A stretch of DNA of 64,000 bases from positions 36,310 through 100,309 of the forward strand of contig CAZABC010000006.1 in the NCBI GenBank assembly GCA_964483405.1. Direction: 5' to 3'. Under the pieces are notes generated by a model that was not told where the DNA came from, did no database searches, and saw nothing but the letters and a program-made list of their open reading frames with translations. The position numbers and the translations under genes were made by a program. This document shows positions 1 to 7,979 of the stretch, piece by piece. Position 1 is the first letter of the stretch, and each line of letters begins with the position of its first letter. Source of the stretch: CAZABC01 sp964483405. Its GTDB lineage: Bacteria > Chloroflexota > Limnocylindria > Limnocylindrales > CSP1-4.

Positions 1-1133
1 ATGGCGAGCTTGGGGTGGACCGGGTTGGTGTAGTGGAAGCGGGTGACGAGCAGCCCGTGCTCGAGCCCGCCGACGAGCTCGTCGGTCGTCGCCTCGCCGG
101 GCGTCATGACCATGTTGAGCGGGAACGGCCCGTACGGGTTCGGGGCGGGGAGGCCGTGCCCGGTCGAGCGCCGGCCGGCGCGGGCCGCCGTCTGGGCGTC
201 GTAGACGACGTCGCGGCAGACGCCGCCCTCGACGAGCGTCACCCGCTCCTTCGCGACGCCCTCGTAGTCGAAGGCCATCGGCAGACCGGCGGGGTCGGCG
301 CCGTCGTCGACGATCGTCACGAGCTCGCTGCCGATCCGCCTGCCCGGCTCGTAGAACGAGCGGTCCTCCTCGACCGCGAGGGCGTTGAGCCCGAGGTAGC
401 CGAGCATGTCGAGGAGGTCGACGACGGCGTACGGCTCGAGGACGACCGGGTAGTCGCCGGGCTCGATCGAGATCGGGTTCGCCGACGCGCGGGCCTTTTC
501 GGCCGCCTCGCGCCCGAGCGCCGCCGCGTCGATCGTCGTGGCGTTGACGGCGCAGGCCTCGGCATAGCCCGTCCCGCCGTCGGGTCCCATCGTGACGGTC
601 AGCAGCTGCGACGACGTCCTCGCGGCCGCGGCCCGGATGCCCCGCGAGCTCGCGACGGCCGTCGTCTCGATGCCGGTCGAGAACGACCCGAAGGCGACGA
701 CGCCGGCGGCGTCCGCGGCGGCGATGACGGCCCGGACCCCCTCGGCGCGCAGCTCCGGGGTGACCGCGGCGGTCGCCGCGCTGAAGGCGGCCGGGACCTC
801 CGGGATCGGCCCGGGGGCCGGCAGCCCGGCCCAGTCCTCGAGCTCGGCCGACGCCCGGGCGATCGCGGCCGCGACCTCGGCGACCCGCCGCAGCCCGTCG
901 GCGTCGACGCGGCTGGTCGACGCGACGCCGACGCGCCGGCCGAAGGCGACCCGGACGTTGACCGCGACGTTCGTCTCGGCGACGTTCTGGTGGATCTCGC
1001 TGTTGGCGAACCGGGTCAGCGCGGCGTCCTCGGCCATGACGAGGACCTCGGCCTCGTCGGCGCCCGAGTGCTCCGCGTGCCCGAGCGCGGTCTCGGCGAT
1101 CCGGAGCGTGGCCGCCGGCTCGTGGGCGCTCAT
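1..1133 (-). CDS. tldE: TldE/PmbA-family metalloprotease subunit (partial, C-terminus cut by window edge)
   Basis: The reading frame starts at an ATG at 1133 and runs off the left edge of the window after about 377 codons, so roughly the last 60-70 residues are missing. The N-terminal half has the PmbA-like pattern (ALTRFANSEIHQN, then a VNVRVAFGRRVGVAST stretch) and the middle has a TGYAEACAVN segment. The visible part ends in the family-typical HYTNPVHPKLA. No HExxxH motif is present, which distinguishes TldE from its catalytic partner TldD. In the family, TldD and TldE form a heterodimer that degrades unfolded or modified peptides in the cytoplasm. The start lies 7 bp after the tldD stop, so the two are almost certainly co-transcribed and co-assembled. 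Confidence 0.9.
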   Translation of the reverse strand, partial: MSAHEPAATLRIAETALGHAEHSGADEAEVLVMAEDAALTRFANSEIHQNVAETNVAVNVRVAFGRRVGVASTSRVDADGLRRVAEVAAAIARASAELEDWAGLPAPGPIPEVPAAFSAATAAVTPELRAEGVRAVIAAADAAGVVAFGSFSTGIETTAVASSRGIRAAAARTSSQLLTVTMGPDGGTGYAEACAVNATTIDAAALGREAAEKARASANPISIEPGDYPVVLEPYAVVDLLDMLGYLGLNALAVEEDRSFYEPGRRIGSELVTIVDDGADPAGLPMAFDYEGVAKERVTLVEGGVCRDVVYDAQTAARAGRRSTGHGLPAPNPYGPFPLNMVMTPGEATTDELVGGLEHGLLVTRFHYTNPVHPKLA

Positions 1134-1140
1134 GGCCGGC

Positions 1141-2589
1141 TCACCACTTGCCCACCCCGACCTGGACGTCGCGGAACCGGGCGCCGGAGACGGCATGGCC
1201 GACGTGGCCGGTCTGGCCCGGCTCGCCCTTGCCGCAGTTCGGGGTGCCGAGCATCCGGTAGCTCCGCTCGTCGCCGACGGCGTCGCACGAGCGCCAGAAC
1301 TCGTACGTGATCCCGGTGTACGTCGGGTTCCGGTAGAGGCGGCCGAGCTTGCCGCCCTTGATCTCGTAGGCGACCTCGGTCGCGAACTGGAAGTTGAGGC
1401 GGCGGTCGTCGATCGACCAGGAGCGGTTCGAGGAGAGGTAGAGGCCGTCGTCGGTGTCGGCGACGATCTCCTCGAGCGACATCCCGGGCTTCGGCAGGAG
1501 GTTGATGTTCGTCATCCGGATGAGCGGGATCCGGTTCCAGCCGTCGGCCCGCATCGCTCCGCCGGAGGTCCGCCCGATCCGTGGCGCCGTCTCGCGGCTC
1601 GAGAGATAGCCGACGAAGATGCCTTCCCTGACCAGCGGCACCGCCTGCGCCGCGACGCCCTCGTCGTCCCAGCCGAACGTGCCCATCCCGCCGGGCGCGG
1701 TCGCGTCGGCGACGATGTCGATGAGGTCCGAGCCGTAGCGGAAGCCCGACTCGAGCTTGTCGGTCGTCAGGAAGCTCGTCCCGGCGTAGCTCGCCTCGGT
1801 CCCGAAGACCCGGTCGAGCTCGGTCGGGTGGCCGCAGCTCTCGTGGATCTGGAGGTAGAGCTGCGACGGGTCGAGGACGATCGTGAAGCGGCCCGACGGG
1901 CACTGCGGCGCCGACAGGAGCGCGACCGCCTCGTCGGCGAGCGCCTCGCCCCGACCGGCGAGGTCGAGCGAGCGGATGTACTCGTAGCCGGCGCCCTGCC
2001 AGCCGCCGCCGGCGTCGGGCCAGGTCCGGCGCTGGTGGTCGGAGCCCTCGACGGCGTTCGCCTCGATACCCGCTCCGACATGCGTGATGACCTGCTCGGT
2101 GAAGCTCCCGTCGCTCGCGGCGAACGTCTTCCACTCTCGCTGGGCCCCGTAGACCGACTCGGTGAAGGCGAGGCCCTTCACCCGCCGCATCGCGTCGTCG
2201 GCGGCGACGAGGTCGGCGATCTTCGTCTCGAGTGGAAGGGCGAACGGGTCGACCTCGATCGGCGTCTCGTAGGTGCCGTGGGCGGGCGGTCGGTCGTCGA
2301 GCCGGACCGGCGTCCGCAGCGCGGTCGCGCTCGCCTTGGCGATCCGGACGGCCTCCGCGGCGATCCGCTCGATCTCGCCGGGCTCGACGCGGTGGGTGCT
2401 CGCGAACCCCCAGGCGCCGTCGACGAGGACGCGGATCCCGACGCCCTCGCTCTCGCCCGAGGACACGCCCTCGACCCGGCCGGTCTTGACGGTGATCCCT
2501 TCCTCGAGGCGGCGGACGATCCGGGCGTCGGCGTATGACGCCCCGCGCGCCGTGGCGGTGTCCAGGGCGCGGTCGGTGAGGTCTCGCAT
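1141..2589 (-). CDS. tldD: TldD-family zinc metalloprotease
   Basis: This 482-residue protein matches the usual TldD length. An HESCGH motif (HExxxH type) lies at residues 249-254, followed by PTELDRVFG; this is the metal site of TldD, here with a Cys inside the motif. The N-terminus (MRDLTDRALDTATARGAS) and a C-terminal GNPTYTG-like region (YRNPTYTGITYEF) also fit. TldD with TldE forms a cytosolic protease used in antitoxin turnover or peptide maturation; which substrate applies here cannot be said. The ATG at 2589 is chosen because TACGCT on the same strand ends 8 nt upstream, a leaderless promoter arrangement. The open frame continues upstream, but only through repetitive GC-rich intergenic sequence. 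Confidence 0.93.
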   Translation of the reverse strand: MRDLTDRALDTATARGASYADARIVRRLEEGITVKTGRVEGVSSGESEGVGIRVLVDGAWGFASTHRVEPGEIERIAAEAVRIAKASATALRTPVRLDDRPPAHGTYETPIEVDPFALPLETKIADLVAADDAMRRVKGLAFTESVYGAQREWKTFAASDGSFTEQVITHVGAGIEANAVEGSDHQRRTWPDAGGGWQGAGYEYIRSLDLAGRGEALADEAVALLSAPQCPSGRFTIVLDPSQLYLQIHESCGHPTELDRVFGTEASYAGTSFLTTDKLESGFRYGSDLIDIVADATAPGGMGTFGWDDEGVAAQAVPLVREGIFVGYLSSRETAPRIGRTSGGAMRADGWNRIPLIRMTNINLLPKPGMSLEEIVADTDDGLYLSSNRSWSIDDRRLNFQFATEVAYEIKGGKLGRLYRNPTYTGITYEFWRSCDAVGDERSYRMLGTPNCGKGEPGQTGHVGHAVSGARFRDVQVGVGKW

Positions 2590-2597
2590 CGAAGGGG

Positions 2598-2603
2598 AGC
2601 GTA
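2598..2603 (-). promoter_or_regulatory. Leaderless -10 box for tldD
   Basis: On the minus strand the hexamer reads TACGCT and ends 8 nt before the tldD ATG, so transcription would begin at or next to the start codon. No convincing -35 element is visible. Confidence 0.55.
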
Positions 2604-2647
2604 GCAGGATGGGCCGGGCCGCCGCCGAGCGCTCCCGCGCGCGGCGC

Positions 2648-2770
2648 CCACCTGGGCCCGGCGTGGCCCGGTACTCCACTGGGGCCCGGCCGGGGCCCGG
2701 CAGCCCACCGGGGCCCGGGTCGCCTGGTCCGGCCACCCACCTGGGCCCGGGTGGCCCACTGGGGCCCGGT
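2648..2770. repeat. GC-rich short repeat array (GGGCCCGG core) between tldD and tmk
   Basis: Six copies of the core GGGCCCGG lie at about 2654, 2682, 2693, 2711, 2743 and 2762. Several sit in a longer unit of the form CCAC(T/C)(T/G)GGGCCCGG. The spacing is irregular, so this is not a clean tandem array. It fills the divergent intergenic region between tldD (minus) and tmk (plus), where promoter-distal control or DNA structure (G-runs, palindromic GGGCCC) could matter. No coding signal of its own is seen. Confidence 0.7.
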
Positions 2771-2776
2771 CGCTCG

Positions 2777-2782
2777 TACACT
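2777..2782 (+). promoter_or_regulatory. Leaderless -10 box for tmk
   Basis: TACACT ends exactly 6 nt before the tmk ATG at 2789, which fits a transcript starting on the A of the start codon. No Shine-Dalgarno sequence precedes the ATG. Confidence 0.65.
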
Positions 2783-2788
2783 CCCGGC

Positions 2789-3445
2789 ATGGGCGAGCGC
2801 GGCTGGTTCGTGACGATCGAGGGCGGCGACGGGACCGGCAAGACGGTCCAGGCGGAACGCCTCGCCGCGGCGGCGCGGGCGGCGGGCGTCACCGTGACCC
2901 TGACCCGCGAGCCGGGCGGGACGTGGGCGGGGGAGCGGATCCGGGAGATCCTCCTCGGGGCTGCCTCGACGAACGAGCTGATCTCGCCGCGGGCCGACGC
3001 GCTCCTCTTCAGCGCCTCGCGGGCGCAGCTCGTCGACGAGGTCGTCCGGCCCGGCGTCGAGCGGGGCGAGCTCGTCATCGACGCTCGCCACGCCGACTCG
3101 ACGCTCGCCTACCAGGGCTTCGGCCGGGGGCTCGCCGTCGACGAGCTCCGCGCGATCCAGCGCTTCGCGACCGGCGGGCTCGTCCCCGACCTGACGATCC
3201 TCCTCGACCTGCCGGTGGAGGTCGGCCTCGCGCGCAAGGCGGCCGCCGATCGCAACCGGTTCGAGGTCGGCTTCGACCGTGCCTTCCACGGGCGGGTCCG
3301 CGACGGCTATCTCGGCCTCGCGGCGGCCGAGCCCGGCCGGTTCGCCGTGGTCGACGCGACCCCGGCCGCGGATGCCGTATTCGGCGAGGTCGTCGCGACC
3401 GTGCGCTCGCGGCTGCCGTCGCTCGGAGCCCGGCTTGGCAGCTGA
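2789..3445 (+). CDS. tmk: Thymidylate kinase
   Basis: This 218-residue protein phosphorylates dTMP to dTDP in the cytoplasm. The P-loop GGDGTGKT lies at residues 12-19 and is followed by the TLTREPGGT motif that contacts substrate. The DRY-type motif is altered: the sequence reads IDARHADSTLAYQG where most bacterial Tmk proteins have a DRY- or DRH-like triplet, so the Asp position is Ala. The lid region (LARKAAADRNRFE) keeps basic residues. In Firmicutes tmk is commonly next to darA; here darA follows 1.7 kb downstream, with a minus-strand GGDEF gene between. The ATG is set by the TACACT box 6 nt upstream. Confidence 0.93.
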   Translation: MGERGWFVTIEGGDGTGKTVQAERLAAAARAAGVTVTLTREPGGTWAGERIREILLGAASTNELISPRADALLFSASRAQLVDEVVRPGVERGELVIDARHADSTLAYQGFGRGLAVDELRAIQRFATGGLVPDLTILLDLPVEVGLARKAAADRNRFEVGFDRAFHGRVRDGYLGLAAAEPGRFAVVDATPAADAVFGEVVATVRSRLPSLGARLGS

Positions 3446-4004
3446 GCCGGCTCGCCGGCCAGCAGGCTGACGGCTCGCGGCCCGCCAGACGGCCGATCCG
3501 CGACCTGAGATCCGCGGCTGGCGGCCGATCCATGCCCCTGACCGGCCGCCAGCGACCCGTGACCCGCGGCCGATCGGGTCATCCGTGAGCCGCGGCCGAT
3601 CCGCGCCCCTGACCGGCCCGCACCGCCGGACTTGCGTCAGACGCAGAAGTGCGACCGACCCGGAGGCGGCGGAGCCGGGCGCGGCGCCCGACGAGGTCCG
3701 TCCGACGGTGGACAGGCCTCGACCGGCCGACCGACACGACCAGCTCTGACGCGCTCCATGCGTCGCGCGCATCGGACGAGGGTGCCGGAGCGGTCGTGCA
3801 TGGGCCCAGCGGTCACGGCGGCCGCCGCAAGGCCTCCGGAGTCGGCGCCACGATCGTTCTTCGGTCGCAATCTTGCATCTGCCGCAAGTCCGGCCGGCCG
3901 ACGGGACCGGGTCGCCGGGACGCGCGAGACCGACGCCGGCCGACGGGGGGCTCGCGCCCGAAGCTGACCGACCGGGCGATGCCCGCGCGGGGATGCCCGG
4001 GCGG
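3446..4004. other. Gene-poor 559-bp interval between convergent tmk and GGDEF genes
   Basis: I see no credible gene here. The left part holds degenerate direct repeats built on GCGGCCGATC; two 27-bp copies at 3521-3547 and 3592-3618 differ at two positions. The right part (about 3760-3890) is slightly less GC-rich than its surroundings but has no protein with recognisable features. No T-tract terminator is apparent. Confidence 0.5.
3521..3618 (+). repeat. Pair of 27-bp near-identical direct repeats
   Basis: Copies at 3521-3547 and 3592-3618 share GCGGCCGATCC, two variable bases, then GCCCCTGACCGGCC. Partial copies of the left half occur near 3490 and 3566. The repeats lie just downstream of tmk in a non-coding interval; their role is unknown. 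Confidence 0.7.
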
Positions 4005-4988
4005 CTAGGCCCGGGCGGCGTCGAGCGCGGCCCGGGCGGCGCCGAGCAGCTCCGCCGACGAGCCGCCGTCGGCGGGGAACGTGGCGACGCCGGTCGTCAC
4101 CGACAGAGGCGTGGCGCCCTCCCGTTCGATCGCCGAGACGCCGTCGGCGATCCGCCGAGCGACCGTGACGCCGGCGGACCCCGGGGCGACGACGACGAAC
4201 TCGTCGGCGCCGGTCCGGGCGATCGTGTCGACGAGGCGGACCGACGCGCCCAGGACCTCGGCGACCCGTCGGAGTGCATCGTCGCCGGCGGCCCGGCCCT
4301 CGCGCTCGTTCAGCCCGCCGAACCCGTCGACGTCGAAGATCGCCACCGACACCTCGCCGCCCTGTCGGCCGGCCCGGGCGAGCTCGAGCTCGAGCACCCG
4401 GGCGAGCGTCCGGGCGTTCGCGAGACCGGTGAGCGGGTCGGTCTGTGAGAGCCGCTCGAACCACTCGGCGCGCTCGTGGACGAGCGAGGCGAGGCGAGCC
4501 CTATCGACGGCTGCAGCAAGCAGGTCGGCGACCCCGCCGAGCAGGGTCGCGGTGTTCGCGTCGATCTCGCGCCGACCATGCCAGCCGAACGACACGACCC
4601 CGAGCGACTGGTCGATCCCGTCGCGGGTGACGACGAGTGGCAGGTCCACGCCGGTCATCGTCGCGCCATCGGGTCGCTGGCCGACCCGGCCGATGGACCG
4701 GGTCATCGTCGCCGCGGCACGAGCGATCGGGTGGCCCGGGTCGTCGGCGACCTCCGCGGCGAACCCGGGGAGCGCCTCGTCGGAGAAGCCGACGGCACCG
4801 ACGAGCTGGAGGTCGCCGGCTTCTGGATCCTGGACGAAGACCGCCCCGAGCTGGGCGCCGACGACGGCCGACGCGTCGCCGAGGATCGCGCCGATCGCCG
4901 CCTCGGCGGTCTCGGCCCGGGCGACGGCCGCGGCGCCGGCGACCATCACGCCGATCGGCCGCGGGTCATGGGTGGGATCGGTCGACAC
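4005..4988 (-). CDS. GAF-GGDEF protein, putative diguanylate cyclase
   Basis: The protein is 327 residues. Residues about 15-165 look like a GAF sensory domain (AAIGAILGDASAVVGAQLGAV and SLGVVSFGWHG). Residues about 175-325 are a GGDEF domain starting with SQTDPLTGLAN. The active-site loop reads RTGADEF rather than RxGGDEF, so the second Gly is Ala; such variants can be active or degenerate. An RLVD motif five residues upstream matches the inhibitory I-site RxxD, which argues that c-di-GMP is at least bound. There is no membrane segment, so it is cytosolic. The start is a GTG at 4988 with GGAGGG upstream, making this a leadered gene. It sits between tmk and the c-di-AMP receptor gene. Confidence 0.82.
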   Translation of the reverse strand: MSTDPTHDPRPIGVMVAGAAAVARAETAEAAIGAILGDASAVVGAQLGAVFVQDPEAGDLQLVGAVGFSDEALPGFAAEVADDPGHPIARAAATMTRSIGRVGQRPDGATMTGVDLPLVVTRDGIDQSLGVVSFGWHGRREIDANTATLLGGVADLLAAAVDRARLASLVHERAEWFERLSQTDPLTGLANARTLARVLELELARAGRQGGEVSVAIFDVDGFGGLNEREGRAAGDDALRRVAEVLGASVRLVDTIARTGADEFVVVAPGSAGVTVARRIADGVSAIEREGATPLSVTTGVATFPADGGSSAELLGAARAALDAARA

Positions 4989-5146
4989 GGGGCCCTCCGA
5001 GCGTGGTCGATGCGGTGCGGTCGCGGACGGTCCGGTCCCGTCCGGTCCGGTCGGGGCGGATGCTAGGCCCGCGAGCCCCGGCCCGGAAGGGGTCGGCGTC
5101 CCGCCTGACGCGACGATGACCCGCCGAGGGGACTGGAGTGGCCGCC

Positions 5147-5152
5147 TATACT
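5147..5152 (+). promoter_or_regulatory. Leaderless -10 box for darA-like gene
   Basis: A perfect-looking TATACT ends 6 nt before the GTG at 5159. This sets the start codon, since an in-frame ATG-like start further upstream would lie inside the promoter. Confidence 0.7.
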
Positions 5153-5158
5153 CGCCGC

Positions 5159-5488
5159 GTGAAGCTCGTCGTCGCCATCGTCCACCACGAGGACGCCGGC
5201 CCGCTCGTCGACCTGCTGCTCGATCGCGAGTTCCGCGCGACGCGGCTGCACTCGTCGGGCGGCTTCCTCCGCCAGTCGAACGCGACGATCATCGTCGGCG
5301 TCGAGGACGAGCAGGTCGACGAGGTCCTCTCGATCGTCCGCGAGACCTGCGTGTCGCGGACCCAGGTCGTCAACCCGATGCCGCCGATCATGGAGCCGGG
5401 CGAGTTCTTCATGCCCTACCCGCTCGAGGTCGAGGTCGGCGGCGCGACGGTCTTCGTCGTCCCCGTCGAGCGCTTCGAGCGGATCTGA
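5159..5488 (+). CDS. darA: DarA/PstA-type cyclic-di-AMP receptor (DUF970, PII-like)
   Basis: This 109-residue protein begins VKLVVAIVHHEDAG and has REFRATRL, the glycine loop SSGGFLRQSN and GVEDEQVDEV. These are the landmarks of the small PII-like DarA/PstA family, whose trimers bind cyclic di-AMP at subunit interfaces. It has no membrane segment and should be cytosolic. It probably forms a unit with the dinB-like and Nudix genes that follow in the same direction. Its neighbourhood to tmk recalls the Firmicutes tmk-darA order, though holB is not seen here. No c-di-AMP synthase gene lies in the window. Confidence 0.9.
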   Translation: MKLVVAIVHHEDAGPLVDLLLDREFRATRLHSSGGFLRQSNATIIVGVEDEQVDEVLSIVRETCVSRTQVVNPMPPIMEPGEFFMPYPLEVEVGGATVFVVPVERFERI

Positions 5489-5520
5489 CCGACCGGCCCG
5501 GCGTCCGACCCCCGACCGCG

Positions 5521-6156
5521 ATGCCCGCCTGGCTGACCACGCTCGAGCCCGACGCACCCGACGTCGTCGCCTGCTGGCGAGCGCTCGACGAGGGTCGCCC
5601 GCTCGCCCTGCGGCGCGAGGTGCGGCGTCGAGCGGGGCAGGGGACCGCACCGGCGGTCGCGACCCAGCTGGCGGCCACGGCGGCCGCGCTTGCGGCGGTC
5701 GTCGAGCGGCTGCCGGACGAAGCCTTCACGCTGCCCGGCGGCGAGGGCGACTGGACCGTCGCCGAGGCCCTCGGCCACACCGCCGAGTCGCGGGCCGGGC
5801 TCACGATGGCCGCCTCGCTCGCCGCCCAGGGCCGCTGGCCGGCCGACGCCCCGACGGTCGTGCCTGGCCTGCCCGGGCCGGCCGACGCGACCCGCGATCG
5901 ACTCCTTGCCCGGCTGGCGACCTCGCAGCGGCTCGTCGAGCGCGCCGCACGGGCGGTCGCCGGCCACGAGACCGACCCCTGCCCGCTCGATCACCCGCTC
6001 GTCGGCACGCTCCGCTGCGGCGAGTGGCTCCTCTTCGCCGGCGTCCACGACCTGATGCATCTCGAGCAGCTCGAGGCGATCGCGACAACGCTGGTCGGGC
6101 CGGCCGCCGATCGGCGTTCTCCCCCACCCCGTGAGCCCGATGCCCCTTCGACCTGA
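5521..6156 (+). CDS. DinB/YfiT-like metal-binding family protein
   Basis: This 211-residue protein has the features of a DinB-type four-helix bundle. GDWTVAEALGHTAES carries the first metal-ligand histidine, and VHDLMHLEQLEAI near the C-terminus carries the pair of later histidines. DinB-fold proteins are metal-dependent thiol transferases or hydrolases, often stress-linked; the substrate here is unknown. The ATG at 5521 lies 32 bp after darA with no obvious own promoter, so co-transcription is likely. The stop codon lies inside the beginning of the Nudix gene. The last 15 residues are proline-rich and probably disordered. Confidence 0.78.
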   Translation: MPAWLTTLEPDAPDVVACWRALDEGRPLALRREVRRRAGQGTAPAVATQLAATAAALAAVVERLPDEAFTLPGGEGDWTVAEALGHTAESRAGLTMAASLAAQGRWPADAPTVVPGLPGPADATRDRLLARLATSQRLVERAARAVAGHETDPCPLDHPLVGTLRCGEWLLFAGVHDLMHLEQLEAIATTLVGPAADRRSPPPREPDAPST

Positions 6157-6640
6157 TCTCGTGGCCGTCTGGGTCTGGCGGCTCCGCGACCCCGCCGACC
6201 CCGCCAGTCTCGAGATCCTCCTCCTCCGCCGTGGCCCCGGTCGCCAGCTGGCCGGCCTGTGGCAGTGCGTCACCGGCTCGATCGAGCCGGGCGAGCGGGT
6301 CGCGACGGCGGCCGCTCGGGAGCTGGCCGAGGAGACCGGCTTCGGGCCGACCGAGGTCGAGCGCTTCTACGACCTCGATCTCGTGAGCCTGTTCCACTGG
6401 CCGGGCGTCGACGCCGTGCTGGCCGAGGTCGTCTTCTCGGCCGAGGTCCGCCCCGGCGTCGAGCCGACGATCTCCGACGAGCACGACGGCGCACGCTGGG
6501 CCGTCCCGGCGGAGGCGATCCGGCTGGCGGTCTGGCCGGCCTACCGCGAGGCGATCGAGCGGGTGGTCGAGCTGCCGGTCGATCGGGCGAGATCGCGCTG
6601 GCTCGAGACGACGCTCGACGGCGAGCGGATCGTCCCGTAG
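6131..6640 (+). CDS. Nudix hydrolase
   Basis: This protein of about 169 residues has a complete Nudix box: GSIEPGE, seven residues, then RELAEETGF. That places the catalytic REUxEE helix at about residues 60-68. Nudix enzymes hydrolyse nucleoside diphosphates linked to another moiety; this sequence does not show which. The start could be GTG 6131 or ATG 6140, both in frame and both overlapping the end of the dinB-like gene by 17-26 bp, which implies translational coupling. The gene ends only 17 bp before the first assembly gap, so any further operon member would be hidden there. Confidence 0.88.
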   Translation: MSPMPLRPDLVAVWVWRLRDPADPASLEILLLRRGPGRQLAGLWQCVTGSIEPGERVATAAARELAEETGFGPTEVERFYDLDLVSLFHWPGVDAVLAEVVFSAEVRPGVEPTISDEHDGARWAVPAEAIRLAVWPAYREAIERVVELPVDRARSRWLETTLDGERIVP

Positions 6641-6657
6641 GGCCGCGGGCGGCCTCG

Positions 6658-6757
6658 NNNNNNNNNNNNNNNNNNNNNNNNNNNNNNNNNNNNNNNNNNN
6701 NNNNNNNNNNNNNNNNNNNNNNNNNNNNNNNNNNNNNNNNNNNNNNNNNNNNNNNNN
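6658..6757. other. Assembly gap (100 N)
   Basis: Exactly 100 Ns separate the Nudix gene from guaB3. The length is a conventional placeholder, so real spacing and possible extra sequence are unknown. The first few residues of guaB3 are lost here. Confidence 0.95.
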
Positions 6758-7903
6758 CCACGGCGCCACTTCCGCTCGAAGGTCGACGGGCTCCGCCCGA
6801 CGTACGGCTTCGACGACGTCTCGCTCGCCCCGGGCACGAGCACCGTCGAGCCGTCGGACGTCGAGCTCGGCCAGGTCTTCTGCGGCCTGCCGCTCGCGAT
6901 CCCGGTCCTGGCCTCGGCGATGGACGCGGTCGTCGACGTCCGGCTCGCCGGCGAGCTCGCCCGGCTCGGCGGCGCCGCGGTCCTCAATCTCGAGGGTGTC
7001 CAGGGCCGCTACGACGATCCCGTGGCCGTCCTCGCGCGGATCGCGACCGCGCCCGACGACGAGGTCCAGGCCGCGCTGACCGAGGCCTATCAGGCGCCGA
7101 TCCGCGAGGACCTCGTCGCCGAGCGACTGGCCGACCTCAAGGCCGCCGGCTCGCCGGTCGTCGTCGCCGCGACCCCATCCGCCGCCCGCCGCTGGGGCCC
7201 GTTCTGCGCCGAGCACGGCGCCGACGTCTTCCTCGTCCAGAGCCAGGTCAGCAGCGCCCGCCACCTCGCGACCGGCTACGACCCGCTCGAGCTCTCGGAG
7301 TTCACCCGGTACATGCCGATCCCGGTCGCCGTCGGCAACACGACGAACGCCGAGGCCGCCTACCAGCTCATGGAGCAGGGCGCGGCGGCCGTCTTCGTCG
7401 GCGTCGGCCCCGGTGCCGCCTGCACGACCCGCGAGGTCCTCGGCATCGGCGTCCCGCAGGTGACGGCGATCAGCGACGTCGCCGCGGCCCGGGATGCGTA
7501 CCGCAGCGACACCGGACGCTACGTCCCGGTCGTCGCCGACGGCGGCATGCGGCGCGGCGGCGAGCTCGCCAAGGCCATCGCGGCCGGGGCCGACGTCGTC
7601 ATGCTCGGCTCGCCGCTCGCCCGGGCCGAGGAGGCCCCCGGCCGCGGGACGAACTGGGGGATGGCGGCCCCGTCGCCGGTCCTGCCGCGGGGGACCCGGA
7701 TCCGGGTCGGGACGACCGGCTCGCTCGAGCGCATCCTGTTCGGCCCGGCGCGCGTGACCGACGGATCGGAGAACCTCATCGGCGCCCTGCGCCAGTCGAT
7801 GGCCGCCCTCGGGGCCCGCAGCATCGTCGAGATGCAGGCGGTCGAGATGGTCTATGCCCCGTCGGTCGCGACCGAGGGCAAGTCCTGGCAGCGAGGCCGA
7901 TAG
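6758..7903 (+). CDS. guaB3: GuaB3-family IMP dehydrogenase-related protein (N-terminus lost in gap)
   Basis: The frame is open from the first base after the gap and gives 381 residues, beginning RRHFRSKVDGLRPTYGFDDVSL. The TIM-barrel signature GPGAACTTREV contains the catalytic Cys that forms the IMP/GMP thioimidate in this superfamily. ADGGMRRGGELAKA and a C-terminal flap-like segment follow. There is no CBS pair, and the length matches GuaB3 rather than canonical IMPDH. GuaB3 members are found in Actinomycetota and relatives and act in purine nucleotide interconversion. guaA lies 1.6 kb downstream, beyond the opposite-strand ppk2. Only a few N-terminal residues should be missing. Confidence 0.88.
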   Translation, partial: PRRHFRSKVDGLRPTYGFDDVSLAPGTSTVEPSDVELGQVFCGLPLAIPVLASAMDAVVDVRLAGELARLGGAAVLNLEGVQGRYDDPVAVLARIATAPDDEVQAALTEAYQAPIREDLVAERLADLKAAGSPVVVAATPSAARRWGPFCAEHGADVFLVQSQVSSARHLATGYDPLELSEFTRYMPIPVAVGNTTNAEAAYQLMEQGAAAVFVGVGPGAACTTREVLGIGVPQVTAISDVAAARDAYRSDTGRYVPVVADGGMRRGGELAKAIAAGADVVMLGSPLARAEEAPGRGTNWGMAAPSPVLPRGTRIRVGTTGSLERILFGPARVTDGSENLIGALRQSMAALGARSIVEMQAVEMVYAPSVATEGKSWQRGR

Positions 7904-7979
7904 GGCCCGACCGCCGACCGGGCCGCCGACCGCGCTCCCGCCAGGCCTCGTCCGGCCGCGGCGCTCCGGCGGACCTCGG

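Noticed and set aside
2590..3078. Longer TldD protein starting at 3078
   Set aside because: The extra sequence translates the GC-rich repeat region and the antisense strand of tmk, and it resembles no TldD N-terminus.
1130..3772. 880-codon minus-strand frame over tldD and tmk
   Set aside because: It overlaps tldD out of frame and lies antisense to tmk; its composition is Arg-rich with no domain.
3637..4464. Open frame in the interval after tmk
   Set aside because: It runs out of frame through the GGDEF gene, with Arg-rich composition and no start signal.
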